64,000 nt of DNA from Sphingomonas_D zeicaulis (GTDB lineage Bacteria; Pseudomonadota; Alphaproteobacteria; Sphingomonadales; Sphingomonadaceae): positions 1-64,000 of the forward strand of contig NZ_JBNPXQ010000010.1 of assembly GCF_050433225.1 (NCBI RefSeq). The letters run 5' to 3'. Position numbers and translations under genes: made by a program. This document shows, piece after piece, positions 9,768-18,696 of the stretch (positions are counted from its first letter, which is position 1; each line of letters opens with the position of its first letter). Below the pieces are notes generated by a model. It was not told the origin of the DNA and made no database searches. It was given only the letters and a program-made list of their open reading frames with translations.

Positions 9768-12245
9768 ATGGGAATCCAGATCAATTCGCTGCGGATGCAT
9801 GCCTCGGTGCCAGTGCTGTGCGCCCTGTTGGCCGTACAGGCCGTGCATGCGCAGACCGCCGAACCGGCTCAGCCATCCGCACCGAGCGCCACCGCGCCCC
9901 GCGACAACGGATTTGCCGCCGGTGACATCATCGTCACTGCCACCCGCCGCGCCGAGCGGCTGAACGATGTGCCGCTGGCGATCTCCGCCACCTCGGGCGA
10001 ACAACTCGACCGGCAGAACATCGTCAACCTGCAGAGCCTGCGTTCGATCGATCCCAGCCTCAATTTCCGCGTCAGCACCGGCCAGGGATCGTCGGCCTTC
10101 TCGATCCGCGGCATCGGGACGTCGAGTTTCTCCAGCGGCATCGAACAGAGCGTGTCAACCGTGCTCGACGGCGTCGTGCTGGGCGATCCGTCGGCGCTGC
10201 AGACGCTGACCGATATCGAGCGCGTCGAGATCCTGCGCGGCCCGCAGGGCATGTTGTTCGGCAAGAACGCCTCGTCGGGCGTGGTGGCCATCTACACCAA
10301 GCGGCCGGATTTCAACGCACCCGAGGGACAGGTGCGCGTGTCGCTGGGCGAGAATGACGAGCGCATCATCCAGGCTGTGCTGAACGTGCCATTGCGCGAC
10401 AATCTCGCGGTGCGCGTGACCGGGGTCTACAACCACCTCGATGGCTGGGTTAAGAGCCCGGTGCTCAAGCGCGATCTCAACGCGATCGACAACAAGGGCT
10501 TCACGGCCAAGGTGCTGTGGGAAGCGTCGCCCGATGTCACGCTGCTGCTCTCCGGCGACTATAACTGGTCAGACGAATTCTGCTGCCAGCAGGTGCTGCG
10601 ATCGGTGCCTTGGGCGGGCAGCGCCTCGGCGATCGTCAACGCCAAATATGGCATCGTGCCGAGCCGGAAGAACTTTGCCATCGCCGCCGACGCCGAGGCT
10701 GACGGGTTCGGCCGTGCCGGCGGTGCCTCGCTGACCTCCGAGGTCAAGCTTGGCGGCTATGACTGGACGACGATCCTCGCCTATCGCAACAGCCACAAGC
10801 GCAACTTCTACGACGCCGACTTCATCGACTATGATTACGTCAATTATAATGGCGGCGACACGCGCAACGAGAATTTCAGCGCGGAAACGCGCATCGCCTC
10901 GCCCGTGGGCCGCTTTGCCGATTTCGTCGCCGGGCTTTATTATTTCTGGTCGAGCAACGATGGCATCATCGGTTCGCAGGGCTATTTTCCCAATTCGCCT
11001 GGGCTCGCGCCGGTGACCCTGCCTGCTACTGCGGTGCAGCAGACCAGTGCCGGCCGCTCGATCGTCAGCAACGACAATTATGCCGCGTTCGGCCAGGTCA
11101 ATCTGCACATCACCCCGAAGCTCGAACTGTCAGTGGGCGGCCGCTACACGATCGACCGGCTCAACCTGCGCTTCCAGTCGGGACCGCTGCTCGACCCGAC
11201 ATTGCCGTTGCGCTTCGGTTATCCCGCGGTGGGCATTCCGCAGACCGGCTATATCGGTTTCGATGGCCCCTATGTTACGCCCTGCGTGCGCACCGCCACC
11301 TTGCCCGCGCGGCCCAACTGCTTTGACGAGATCCGGCAGAAGAATGATGCCGAGAATTTCTCCTTCCGCGGCAGCCTGAAATATGAGGTCGTGCCGGACT
11401 TCATGGTCTACGCGACCTATGCGCGCGGCTATAAAGGCCCCGGCTTCAGCGGGCTTTCAATCACGCCCTCGCTGATCCTGAACGGTGCCGACGACCAGCG
11501 CGTCGCCCCCGAAATTCCGCGTTCGATAGAGGTCGGTGCGAAGGGCGAATTGTTCGATCGCCGCGTCTCGTTCAACATCGCGCTGTTCCGCACCCGCTAC
11601 GAGGATTTCCAGGCGCAGGTCTCTACGCCGCAGAACGGCCAGTTCGTGTCGCGCATCGCCAATGCCGGCGAGGTGATCGTAAAGGGCGTGGAGTTCGGCG
11701 TCGCGACGCGCCCGGTGCCGGATGCCTTCCTCGACGTCGGCGGCTCCTATTTGCACGCCCGCTTCGGCGATTTCCCCGGCGTCTCCTGCTATACCGTTTA
11801 TGCGCCGACAGCGGCCAACCCGGCGGCGGCAGTGCCGCAGCCCGGCTGCGTCGGCGGGCTGATCAACGTGAAGGGGAACGTCGTCGATAATGCCCCGGAG
11901 TTTCAATACTATATTCGCGCCGGCTGGGAACCGCAGGCGCTGTTCGGCAGCTTCACCGGCTTCGTCAGCGCCGACTGGACGCATCGAAGCAGCGTCTATT
12001 ATTCCGCCACCAACAACCCGCTGACCTATCAGTCCGGCTATGGCCTGCTCGGCGGCCAGATCGGCGTGGGTGCGGACGACAACAGCTGGCGCGTCTCGAT
12101 CTACGCCAGCAATCTGCTCAACAAGATCTGGGCGGCGAACATCAGCGCCTCGCCGACCCCGGCGATCAATCCGGGCGGCTCGATCCAGTTCTTCAGCCCG
12201 GATTCGTTCCGGCATGTGGGGGTGAAGCTGGAGGCGCGGTTCTGA
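9768..12245 (+). CDS. TonB-dependent outer-membrane receptor
   Basis: The 825-residue protein begins with a signal peptide cleaved probably after Ala28 (V-H-A/Q-T). A TonB-box-like segment, D-I-I-V-T-A-T-R-R, begins at residue 53, followed by the plug domain (F-S-I-R-G-I-G-T, R-V-E-I-L-R-G-P-Q-G, F-G-K-N-A-S-S-G) and a long beta-barrel ending in the outer-membrane signature E-A-R-F. It imports a scarce or large substrate using proton-motive force relayed by TonB. The gap to the convergent thioesterase gene is only 13 bp. With the acyl-CoA genes around it, the ligand may be a hydrophobic acid or glycoside rather than a siderophore; this is inference. Confidence 0.92.
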   Translation: MGIQINSLRMHASVPVLCALLAVQAVHAQTAEPAQPSAPSATAPRDNGFAAGDIIVTATRRAERLNDVPLAISATSGEQLDRQNIVNLQSLRSIDPSLNFRVSTGQGSSAFSIRGIGTSSFSSGIEQSVSTVLDGVVLGDPSALQTLTDIERVEILRGPQGMLFGKNASSGVVAIYTKRPDFNAPEGQVRVSLGENDERIIQAVLNVPLRDNLAVRVTGVYNHLDGWVKSPVLKRDLNAIDNKGFTAKVLWEASPDVTLLLSGDYNWSDEFCCQQVLRSVPWAGSASAIVNAKYGIVPSRKNFAIAADAEADGFGRAGGASLTSEVKLGGYDWTTILAYRNSHKRNFYDADFIDYDYVNYNGGDTRNENFSAETRIASPVGRFADFVAGLYYFWSSNDGIIGSQGYFPNSPGLAPVTLPATAVQQTSAGRSIVSNDNYAAFGQVNLHITPKLELSVGGRYTIDRLNLRFQSGPLLDPTLPLRFGYPAVGIPQTGYIGFDGPYVTPCVRTATLPARPNCFDEIRQKNDAENFSFRGSLKYEVVPDFMVYATYARGYKGPGFSGLSITPSLILNGADDQRVAPEIPRSIEVGAKGELFDRRVSFNIALFRTRYEDFQAQVSTPQNGQFVSRIANAGEVIVKGVEFGVATRPVPDAFLDVGGSYLHARFGDFPGVSCYTVYAPTAANPAAAVPQPGCVGGLINVKGNVVDNAPEFQYYIRAGWEPQALFGSFTGFVSADWTHRSSVYYSATNNPLTYQSGYGLLGGQIGVGADDNSWRVSIYASNLLNKIWAANISASPTPAINPGGSIQFFSPDSFRHVGVKLEARF

Positions 12246-12258
12246 TCGGGCAGGGTGA

Positions 12259-13035
12259 TCAGGCGAAAATGGACACCGTCTGGCACCCCGTCATCACCCC
12301 CGTTCCACCCCGGTTCCACACCCGCATCGCCTGGCTGCTGACGCCACCAGCGGCATGGTCCGCACGGGACTGGAGGAGCCACCAGCCGTCGCTCGTGACC
12401 GGGGCCGGGGTGAGCAGGTTCACCGTCCAGTTGGCCGAGCTGATCGGGGCAGGGCGGGGCATCAAGGGGGCGGCACCCGGCGGCAATGCATCGCCGACGA
12501 GGAGCATTTCGGTCGCGGTGTCGAGCCCGTCGCGGTCGCGCAGGCGCACCCAGCGGAGCAACTCGGGATTGCCGCGTTCGGTGAACGGCAGGCCATGGCC
12601 ATAATCCAGCCGCTCGGTGAAGGCGGGGGCATCGCGGCGCATCGCCGGCGCGGCGTCCTCGGGGGCGGGGACGTCGGGCATCGCCGGCGCGTCGAGCTGC
12701 ACCTCGGAGGGGCGCTCGTCGAGGAACAGGAATGTGGCGCTGAGCATCACCGCCGCGTCGACGATGAGGTCGGCGCGGACGAATGCGCTGGTCCGGCCGC
12801 GCCGGAGCAAAGTCGCCTGCGCGGTGATCGCGCCGGAGACCGGGCCGACGAACGCGATCTGCGCGGCGCGGAGCGGCGGGAGGTCGGGCTGGACGGAGCG
12901 CGCGGCGCGATAGGCGATTGCCGCGCTCAGCCCGCCATAGGCGGTGCGGCCCTGCGTCCAGCCTTCGGGGAGGTCGAGTTCGAGCCGGCCGGGATCGCGC
13001 CCGGCGGCGTCGAGCAAAGTGGCGATGCCTACCAT
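12259..13035 (-). CDS. Acyl-CoA thioesterase, double hot-dog type
   Basis: The 258-residue protein resembles TesB-like thioesterases. It has an N-terminal half with W-T-Q-G-R-T-A-Y-G-G-L (about residues 26-36) and A-A-Q-I-A-F-V-G-P-V, and a second half with S-S-N-W-T-V-N-style hot-dog strands (S-A-N-W-T-V-N-L) and a C-terminal Q-A-M-R-V-W. It would release free acid from acyl-CoA and rebalance the CoA pool. The start overlaps the end of the upstream SDR gene by seven bases, so the genes form one minus-strand operon with the two SDRs and the phosphotransferase. Confidence 0.8.
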   Translation of the reverse strand: MVGIATLLDAAGRDPGRLELDLPEGWTQGRTAYGGLSAAIAYRAARSVQPDLPPLRAAQIAFVGPVSGAITAQATLLRRGRTSAFVRADLIVDAAVMLSATFLFLDERPSEVQLDAPAMPDVPAPEDAAPAMRRDAPAFTERLDYGHGLPFTERGNPELLRWVRLRDRDGLDTATEMLLVGDALPPGAAPLMPRPAPISSANWTVNLLTPAPVTSDGWWLLQSRADHAAGGVSSQAMRVWNRGGTGVMTGCQTVSIFA

Positions 13036-13832
13036 GCCGCGCCGCGCTGGTCGCCGGGGCGCTTGACCGTGGGGTGCGAGGTGGAAAGCCCGCCATCCAC
13101 CGCGATCGCTTGGCCATGGACATAGCTGGCCGCGTCCGAGACGAGGAACAGCGCCACCTCCGCGATCTCCTCGGGCTCGCCGCCGCGCAGCAGCGGGTTG
13201 AGCTGGCCGATGCGGTCGAGCTTGCCGGCGGCGCGGGCATGGTCATAGGCGGCGCGGGTCATGCCGGTTTCGATCAGGCCGGGGCAGATCGCATTGATCC
13301 TGACGCCGGTGCCGGCAAGCTGCTGCGCCGCCGTCTGCACGAGGTTGATCACGCCGGCCTTGGATGCAGAATAATGCGCAGGCCCCGCGCCCGACCGAAG
13401 TCCTGCGACCGAGGCTGTGCACAATATTGCACCGCCGCCGAAATCGGCGATGCGCGGCGCGGCATGCTTCACCGCGAGGAAGGGGCCGATCAGGTTGACC
13501 CGCAAGGTTTCAGCCCAAACCTCCGGCGTCGTATCGAAGATGCCGCCGGACGCCTGACCGACGATGCCGGCATTGGCATAGAAGATGTCGATCCTGCCGA
13601 ACGAGACGACCGCGCGCTCGATTGCAGCCACCACATCGGCCTCGGCGCCGGCATCCCCCTCCATTGCGACTGCCCCGCCGCCAAGCTCGGCAGCAACCTC
13701 CTGCACCGCCGCCGCGCGATCGAAGGCGAGCACCTGCGCGCCCGCCGCGGCGAAACGGCGCGCGCTCGCGCGGCCGATCCCGGAGGCGGCGCCGGTGACC
13801 ACAGCGACCTTGCCCGCAAGCGCGCCGCTCAT
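13029..13832 (-). CDS. SDR-family NAD(P)-dependent oxidoreductase
   Basis: The 267-residue protein has the classical SDR layout: cofactor motif T-G-A-A-S-G-I-G at 13-20, N-A-G at 87-89, catalytic Ser141, Tyr154 and Lys158 (Y-S-A-S-K), and the C-terminal signature Y-V-H-G-Q-A-I-A-V-D-G-G. It oxidises or reduces a hydroxyl/keto group. The ATG at 13832 overlaps the stop of the next SDR gene (ATGA), indicating translational coupling. The open frame runs further upstream, but that part is antisense-like arginine-rich and lacks a ribosome site. Confidence 0.9.
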   Translation of the reverse strand: MSGALAGKVAVVTGAASGIGRASARRFAAAGAQVLAFDRAAAVQEVAAELGGGAVAMEGDAGAEADVVAAIERAVVSFGRIDIFYANAGIVGQASGGIFDTTPEVWAETLRVNLIGPFLAVKHAAPRIADFGGGAILCTASVAGLRSGAGPAHYSASKAGVINLVQTAAQQLAGTGVRINAICPGLIETGMTRAAYDHARAAGKLDRIGQLNPLLRGGEPEEIAEVALFLVSDAASYVHGQAIAVDGGLSTSHPTVKRPGDQRGAAW

Positions 13833-14593
13833 ATCGTCACGCCGCCATCGACCACGATCGCCTGGCCGGTCATCCACGCCGCGGCCTGCGACGAAAGGAA
13901 CACCGCGGCGCCCGCGATGTCGCGCGGGTCGCCTAGCCGGCGCATCGGCGTGCGGCTGGCGGTAGCGTCGTGCACCGCGGGATCCTCCCACAGCGCGCGC
14001 GCGAAATCGGTCTTCACCACACCGGGCGCGATCGCGTTGATGCGGATGTTGTGGCGGCCATTCTCGACCGCATAGTTGCGCACGAGCTGGAAATCGGCCG
14101 CCTTTGAGACATTGTAGCCGCCGATCATGTCCGAGCCCTTGAGCCCGCCGATCGACGAGATCACCACGATCGCGCCGTCGCGCTTCGCCCGCATGTCGGG
14201 CAGCGCGAGCTGGATCAGCCAGTGGTTGGAAAGGATGTTGTTGTCGAGGATCTTGCGGAACTGCTCGTCCGAGATGCCGTCCATCGACCCGTAATAGGGA
14301 TTGCTGGCGGCATTACAGACGAGGATGTCGATGGGGCCGAGGGTGTGCTGCGTGGTCGCCACCATCTCCTGCAGCGCCTCCTTGGAGGAGATGCTGGCGG
14401 CGATCGGCGTCGCCGCGCCCGGTCCATGCTTCGTGTTGATCTCGGCTGCCACCGCCTCGCAGGCATCCTGTTTGCGGCTGGAGATCACCACCTTCGCACC
14501 ATGCGCTGCCAGTTCCTCGGCGATTGCCCTGCCGATGCCGCGCGACGATCCAGTCACGACCGCGACCTTGCCCTTGAGGTCGAACAATTCCAT
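13829..14593 (-). CDS. SDR-family NAD(P)-dependent oxidoreductase
   Basis: The 254-residue protein is a second classical SDR: T-G-S-S-R-G-I-G at 14-21, N-A-A-S near 94-97, a serine pair at 146-147, Tyr160 and Lys164 (Y-N-V-S-K), and the G-Q-A-I-V-V-D-G-G end. GGGAGAGAG lies just before ATG 14593. The serine-arginine after the first cofactor strand (I-S-S-R) suggests NADPH use. It is the second gene of the operon starting with the phosphotransferase. Its combination with a kinase-like protein and acyl-CoA dehydrogenases recalls levulinate-type 4-hydroxyacid pathways, in which an SDR member takes part. Confidence 0.9.
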   Translation of the reverse strand: MELFDLKGKVAVVTGSSRGIGRAIAEELAAHGAKVVISSRKQDACEAVAAEINTKHGPGAATPIAASISSKEALQEMVATTQHTLGPIDILVCNAASNPYYGSMDGISDEQFRKILDNNILSNHWLIQLALPDMRAKRDGAIVVISSIGGLKGSDMIGGYNVSKAADFQLVRNYAVENGRHNIRINAIAPGVVKTDFARALWEDPAVHDATASRTPMRRLGDPRDIAGAAVFLSSQAAAWMTGQAIVVDGGVTI

Positions 14594-14622
14594 CACTCTC
14601 TCCCTTGATATCGTTGCGCGGC

Positions 14623-15678
14623 TCAGGCGCCGGCGCGGACCGCGAATTCCCACGCCTGTTCGGCCAGCGGCCGGACGCGTTTCGATGCCTCTTCCGCCTC
14701 GGCGCTCGAGGCGTTGCCGTCGAGGAAGCGTTTGCGGATGCCCTGGACGATGCCGGCGAGGCGGAACAGATTATAGGCGAAGTACCAGTCGAGCTGGCCG
14801 ACTCCGGCGAGCCCGGTGCGCGCGCAATAGCGCTCGCTGACCGCATCGAGATCGGGAATGCCGAGCCCCGCGAGATCGAGCCCGCCAAGATGCGAGCGCC
14901 GTTCCCCGCTGGGCAGTGCCCAGTTCATCGCGAAATAGGCGAAGTCGGCGAAGGGATCGCCCAAGGTCGACAACTCCCAGTCGAGCACCGCCAGCACGCG
15001 CGGCGCTGTGGCATCGAAGATCATGTTGTCGATGCGATAATCGCCGTGGATGATGGAGGTACGCGCCTGCGCCGGCAAGGTGGCGGGCAGCCATTCGATC
15101 AGTCGCTCGACCGCCTCGATCTCTTCGGTTTGCGACGCGCGATACTGCTTGGTCCAGCGGCGGACCTGCCGTTCGAAAAAATTGCCCGGCGCGCCATAGT
15201 CGGCGAGGCCCACCGCCTCCGGATCGATCATGTGGAGGTCAGCGAGGACGTCGACCATCTGTTCGTAGATCGCGCGACGCTCGTCCGGCGTCGAGCCGGG
15301 CAGGGCACCGTCCCAGAAAGTGCGCCCCTCGACCAGTTCCATCGCATAGAAGGGCGCGCCGATCACCGCCGGATCCTCGCACAGCGCATAGGGCCGGGCG
15401 ACCGGGAAGCCGGTGGGATGGAGCGCCGCGATCAGCCGATATTCGCGCTCCACCGCATGGGCGGAGGGCAGGATCGCCCCGAACGGCTTGCGCCGGACGA
15501 CATAGGCACGCGCGCCATCCTCCACCCGATAGGTCGGATTGGACTGCCCGCCGGGAAACTTTTCGATGCGGGAGACAGCGCCAAAGCCGGCGACATGGGC
15601 AGACAGCCATGCGCCCAGCGCTGTCGCGTCAAAATCCGCTGCGGGCAGGCGTTCGCCGCCGCCGTCCTGGCCTCCCAT
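14623..15678 (-). CDS. APH-fold phosphotransferase, ACAD10/LvaA-like
   Basis: The protein (351 residues) has the aminoglycoside-phosphotransferase fold: G-G-Q-S-N-P-T-Y near 43-50, the nucleotide-binding lysine/arginine stretch Y-V-V-R-R-K-P, the catalytic loop H-G-D-Y-R-I-D-N at 211-218 and the metal-binding D-W-E near 233-235. In catabolic operons such proteins phosphorylate 4-hydroxyacyl-CoA intermediates rather than antibiotics (LvaA in levulinate use; the kinase domain of ACAD10). Two close ATGs exist; the one at 15678 has GAGG six bases upstream, the other (15684) is directly adjacent to it. It leads the minus-strand operon and faces the double TetR gene. Confidence 0.85.
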   Translation of the reverse strand: MGGQDGGGERLPAADFDATALGAWLSAHVAGFGAVSRIEKFPGGQSNPTYRVEDGARAYVVRRKPFGAILPSAHAVEREYRLIAALHPTGFPVARPYALCEDPAVIGAPFYAMELVEGRTFWDGALPGSTPDERRAIYEQMVDVLADLHMIDPEAVGLADYGAPGNFFERQVRRWTKQYRASQTEEIEAVERLIEWLPATLPAQARTSIIHGDYRIDNMIFDATAPRVLAVLDWELSTLGDPFADFAYFAMNWALPSGERRSHLGGLDLAGLGIPDLDAVSERYCARTGLAGVGQLDWYFAYNLFRLAGIVQGIRKRFLDGNASSAEAEEASKRVRPLAEQAWEFAVRAGA

Positions 15679-15726
15679 GTTCATCCTCGCAGATCGCCAT
15701 CATTGTCGTGATTGGTGATACCCTAT

Positions 15727-15758
15727 GTTCAAATTGTGCTGGTTTGCAAGTGTTGAAC
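15727..15758. promoter_or_regulatory. Candidate operator in the phosphotransferase/TetR intergenic region
   Basis: Arms GTTCAA (15727-15732) and TTGAAC (15753-15758) form an inverted repeat with a 20-base spacer, within the 136-bp divergent promoter region. The motif ATACC also occurs twice here (near 15719 and 15772). This is the natural place for autoregulation by the adjacent TetR protein; binding is inferred. Confidence 0.35.
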
Positions 15759-15814
15759 GCCATACCATCGATACGGCTTTGTGATCAGCCGGCATCGGGC
15801 ATAAGAGTTCATCC

Positions 15815-17077
15815 ATGACGACCAAAACCGCTCCGACCGCCCCGCCTCGCGCGCCGCGCAGTCGACAGCGCTTCGAGCGCAAGCGTGACGATATTCTCGA
15901 CGCGGCGACCGACCTGATCAACGAGCGCGGCGCCAAGGGAACCGCGCTGCTCGACGTCGCGCGGGCGGTCGGGCTGAACACCACCAGCGTCACCTATTAT
16001 TTCCGCCGCAAGGACCAGTTGGCCGCGGCGGTGTTCGAGCGGACGACCGAGCGCTTGACCGAAATGGTCCGAGTTGCGGGCGCCGAGGCGACGCCGGAGG
16101 CGCGGGTGCGCCGGTTCGTCCAGCTCCATGCCGAACTGCGCGCCGCCGTGTTGCGCGGCGATGCCCGGCCGCTCGCCAGCCTGTCTGACGTGCGCGCGCT
16201 GGAGGAGCCCCTGCGCGTGCCGCTGGAGAAGCAGTACCAGGCGTTGTTCCGCGAGGTGCGCGCCTTCTTCGGCGCGCCGGCGGACGAGGCGCACAAGGAT
16301 CTGCTCACCGCCCGCGCGCACATCCTGCTTGAACTGGTGTTCTGGCTGCCGATCTGGATCAGCCAATATGCGCTGGACGATTTTCCGCGCGTGACCAAAC
16401 GGCTGTTCGACATCCTCGCGAGGGGCATCGCAATACCGGGTGCGGTTTGGCGGCCGCGGATGCTGGCGGAGGACAGCGGGGACTTCGGCGCAGGCGAGGG
16501 CGGACGCGAGAATTTCCTGCGCGTCGCCACGCAACTCATCAACGAGAGCGGCTATCGCGGCGCCTCGGTCGAGCGCATCGTCGAGAAGCTGAAGGTGACG
16601 AAGGGCAGTTTCTATCACCATCTCGATGCCAAGGACGACCTCGTGCTCGAATGTTTCCGGCGCAGCTACAAGCGCGTCGCCAACATGCAGAGCCGCGCGC
16701 ATTGCAGCCGCAGCAATGAATGGGACAGCCTGTCGACCGCGGTCGCCTCGCTGCTCGACATCCAGTTCGAGGCGAGCTGGCCGCTGACCCGCACCACGGC
16801 GCTGCAGGCGCTGCCGGCACCGGTGCGCGTTGAAGTCGTTCAGCGCTCCAACCGCACCGCGCTGCGCTTCGCCGGCACGCTCACCGAGGGGGCGGCCGAA
16901 GGCTCGCTGCGCGTGGTGGATCCGCTGGTCGCCAGCCAGACGATCATCGCCATGCTCAATTCGGCATTCGACCTGCGCAAATGGGCCTCCCGCCTGCCAC
17001 GCGACCGCGCGATCGCGATCTATGCGTCGGTGATCATGGACGGGATGTTCGACGATCGGGTGCTGGTCGGGGAGTGA
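15815..17077 (+). CDS. Double-domain TetR/AcrR-family regulator
   Basis: The 420-residue protein carries two complete TetR DNA-binding domains. The first is at about residues 22-75 (A-T-D-L-I-N-E-R-G-A-K-G-T, then T-S-V-T-Y-Y-F-R-R-K-D). The second is at about 231-284 (A-T-Q-L-I-N-E-S-G-Y-R-G-A, then K-G-S-F-Y-H-H-L-D-A-K-D-D). Each is followed by its own helical ligand-binding part. Usual TetR proteins are about 200 residues and dimerise; this one looks like a fused tandem. It is divergent from the phosphotransferase-SDR-thioesterase operon and is its probable repressor, with an acyl-CoA or a related molecule as inducer. Confidence 0.9.
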   Translation: MTTKTAPTAPPRAPRSRQRFERKRDDILDAATDLINERGAKGTALLDVARAVGLNTTSVTYYFRRKDQLAAAVFERTTERLTEMVRVAGAEATPEARVRRFVQLHAELRAAVLRGDARPLASLSDVRALEEPLRVPLEKQYQALFREVRAFFGAPADEAHKDLLTARAHILLELVFWLPIWISQYALDDFPRVTKRLFDILARGIAIPGAVWRPRMLAEDSGDFGAGEGGRENFLRVATQLINESGYRGASVERIVEKLKVTKGSFYHHLDAKDDLVLECFRRSYKRVANMQSRAHCSRSNEWDSLSTAVASLLDIQFEASWPLTRTTALQALPAPVRVEVVQRSNRTALRFAGTLTEGAAEGSLRVVDPLVASQTIIAMLNSAFDLRKWASRLPRDRAIAIYASVIMDGMFDDRVLVGE

Positions 17078-17409
17078 GTGGCGGGCATACCGGGATTCCT
17101 AAACGCCTGAACATCTCCCGCTCGCCCCGAGCGAAGCCGAGGGCGTAGTCCGAGCTCAGCCGAGAACCGAGACCTTGTCGGAGTGTGTCTCCCGTCTCGG
17201 GTTCGCTGGGCCCTGCTTTGGATTTCGATCGGGACGAACGGGAAGGGAGCGGGCCCCACCCCGGATTTGATCCGGAATGCACTATATTGCACAGTCGCTT
17301 TGCTGTCTGCCGGAACATACCTCTTTTACGAAAAATCATCCGCCCACGTCGTTTTCGGTTGCTCCCCGCGCCAACCGCCGCCAAAAAGCGGCGACAAGGG
17401 AGTGCGCGA
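17078..17409. repeat. Intergenic region with sphingomonad-type palindromic repeat text
   Basis: The 330 bp before the MaoC gene hold GC-rich palindromic phrases around 17118-17140 (CTCGCCCCGAGCGAAGCCGA) and 17220-17245 (ATCGGGACGAACGGGAAGG), plus CCGGATTTGATCCGG near 17263-17277. Such phrases recur between genes in this bacterial group. A weak promoter for the downstream operon may lie in the AT-richer part near 17278-17340. No gene is visible. Confidence 0.4.
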
Positions 17410-17880
17410 ATGGCACCTGAAACGATGTTGGACGAGGATGTTGCCGGCCGGCTGGTCGGCCAGACCTATGTTTCGGAAACGCTGCTGATCGATCAGCCGA
17501 TGATCGACGCCTTCGCCGAGGCGACGCTGGATCGCCAGTTCATCCATATCGATCCGGAGCGGGCGGCGGCAACGCCGTTCGGCGGCACGATCGCGCATGG
17601 CTTCCTGCTGCTGTCGCTGCTGCCGCACCTCCATGAGCGCGCGCCCCGGCCCGCGATGCCGCCGGTCGCGATGGGGATCAATTACGGCTTCGATCGGGTT
17701 CGCTTCGTGCGACCGGTGCGCGCCGGCTCGGCCGTCCGGGCGCGCTTTACCGTCGCCGAACTGGTCGAGAAGCAGCCCGGCCGTTTTCAGCAGACGCTCG
17801 ACGTCGAGCTGCTGGTCGAGGAGATCGAGGCGCCCGCGCTCGTCGCGCGCTGGATCACCCAGTTCGTCGTCGCGGCGTGA
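17410..17880 (+). CDS. MaoC-family enoyl-CoA hydratase-like protein
   Basis: The 156-residue single hot-dog protein shows the R-specific hydratase signature: F-A-E-A-T-L-D41-R-Q-F-I-H46-I-D followed by F-G-G-T-I-A-H-G-F-L-L-L-S-L. The Asp/His pair hydrates trans-2-enoyl-CoA to the (R)-3-hydroxy form. The ATG at 17410 has GGGAG eight bases upstream; a longer frame upstream runs through repeat DNA. It opens a plus-strand operon (17410-20619) and its stop overlaps the GTG start of the phosphatase gene. Confidence 0.88.
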   Translation: MAPETMLDEDVAGRLVGQTYVSETLLIDQPMIDAFAEATLDRQFIHIDPERAAATPFGGTIAHGFLLLSLLPHLHERAPRPAMPPVAMGINYGFDRVRFVRPVRAGSAVRARFTVAELVEKQPGRFQQTLDVELLVEEIEAPALVARWITQFVVAA

Positions 17881-18680
17881 TCCACGCGCCACTTCCCGAG
17901 GCCCTGGCCGAGCGGCTGATCGGGCTGGAGGGGGCGCGCAACTTTCGTGATTTTGGTGGCTATCCGGTCGAAGGTGGCGGTCGCATCCGGCGCGGCCGGC
18001 TCTATCGGTCGAACCGGCTGTCGAATCTGACCCCGGCGGATCTCGACCGCCTTGCCGCGCTCGGCATCACGACCATCTTCGACCTGCGCGCGCGGCGCGA
18101 GCGGGAGGCTGACCCGACCGTCTGGATCGACCCCGCATTGACCACCCATGTCTTCCGCCCGGGCCACAAGCGCCGGCTGGTCGACATGGCGCTGGACTAT
18201 CCGCCGACCTTGGCGGGCGCTCAGGCGCTGATGCGTGATTTCTACGCGGAGATGCCGACCGCGATGGGCGAGACGTTCGGCGCGATCATCCGCCATGTCG
18301 CCGATGGCGCCGAGCCCTGCGTGATCCATTGTTCGGCGGGCAAGGATCGCACCGGCGTGTCGGTGGCGCTGCTGCTCGCGGCGCTGGGCGCGGGCCGGGC
18401 CGAGATCGTCGCCGACTATGCCTTCACCGGCGCCATTCCGCGCCGGAAGGCCGGCGATATGGCGCGCGCCGTGGTCCGCACCGGCGGCGATGAGGAGTTT
18501 CGGCGGCGCTACCCGCCCGAGGCGATCGCGGCGATGATGGCGGCGGAACCCGGCTATGTCGCCGCGGCGTTCGACGCGATCGAACGCGGGCATGGAACGA
18601 TGTCCGCCTATCTGGAGTCGGTCGGCGTGGATGGCGAGGTGGTGGCGCGGCTCCGCGCACGGCTCGTCGAGCAGGATTGA
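17877..18680 (+). CDS. Tyrosine/dual-specificity phosphatase family protein
   Basis: The 267-residue protein has R-N-F-R-D-F-G-G-Y near residue 21, typical of the Tyr_phosphatase3 group, and the P-loop H-C152-S-A-G-K-D-R158-T-G. Cys152 and Arg158 are the nucleophile and the phosphate-binding residue. It starts with GTG inside the stop of the MaoC gene. Proteins of this group sit inside fatty-acid-like catabolic operons, where they may remove phosphate from a phosphorylated metabolite rather than from protein. This would fit a nearby APH-type kinase, but that link is inference. Confidence 0.88.
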   Translation: MIHAPLPEALAERLIGLEGARNFRDFGGYPVEGGGRIRRGRLYRSNRLSNLTPADLDRLAALGITTIFDLRARREREADPTVWIDPALTTHVFRPGHKRRLVDMALDYPPTLAGAQALMRDFYAEMPTAMGETFGAIIRHVADGAEPCVIHCSAGKDRTGVSVALLLAALGAGRAEIVADYAFTGAIPRRKAGDMARAVVRTGGDEEFRRRYPPEAIAAMMAAEPGYVAAAFDAIERGHGTMSAYLESVGVDGEVVARLRARLVEQD

Positions 18681-18696
18681 AAAGAGAGGAAACCGG

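Noticed and set aside
17185..17409. N-terminal extension of the MaoC gene
   Set aside because: The first 75 codons run through intergenic repeat DNA, and the family sequence begins at 17410 with a ribosome site.
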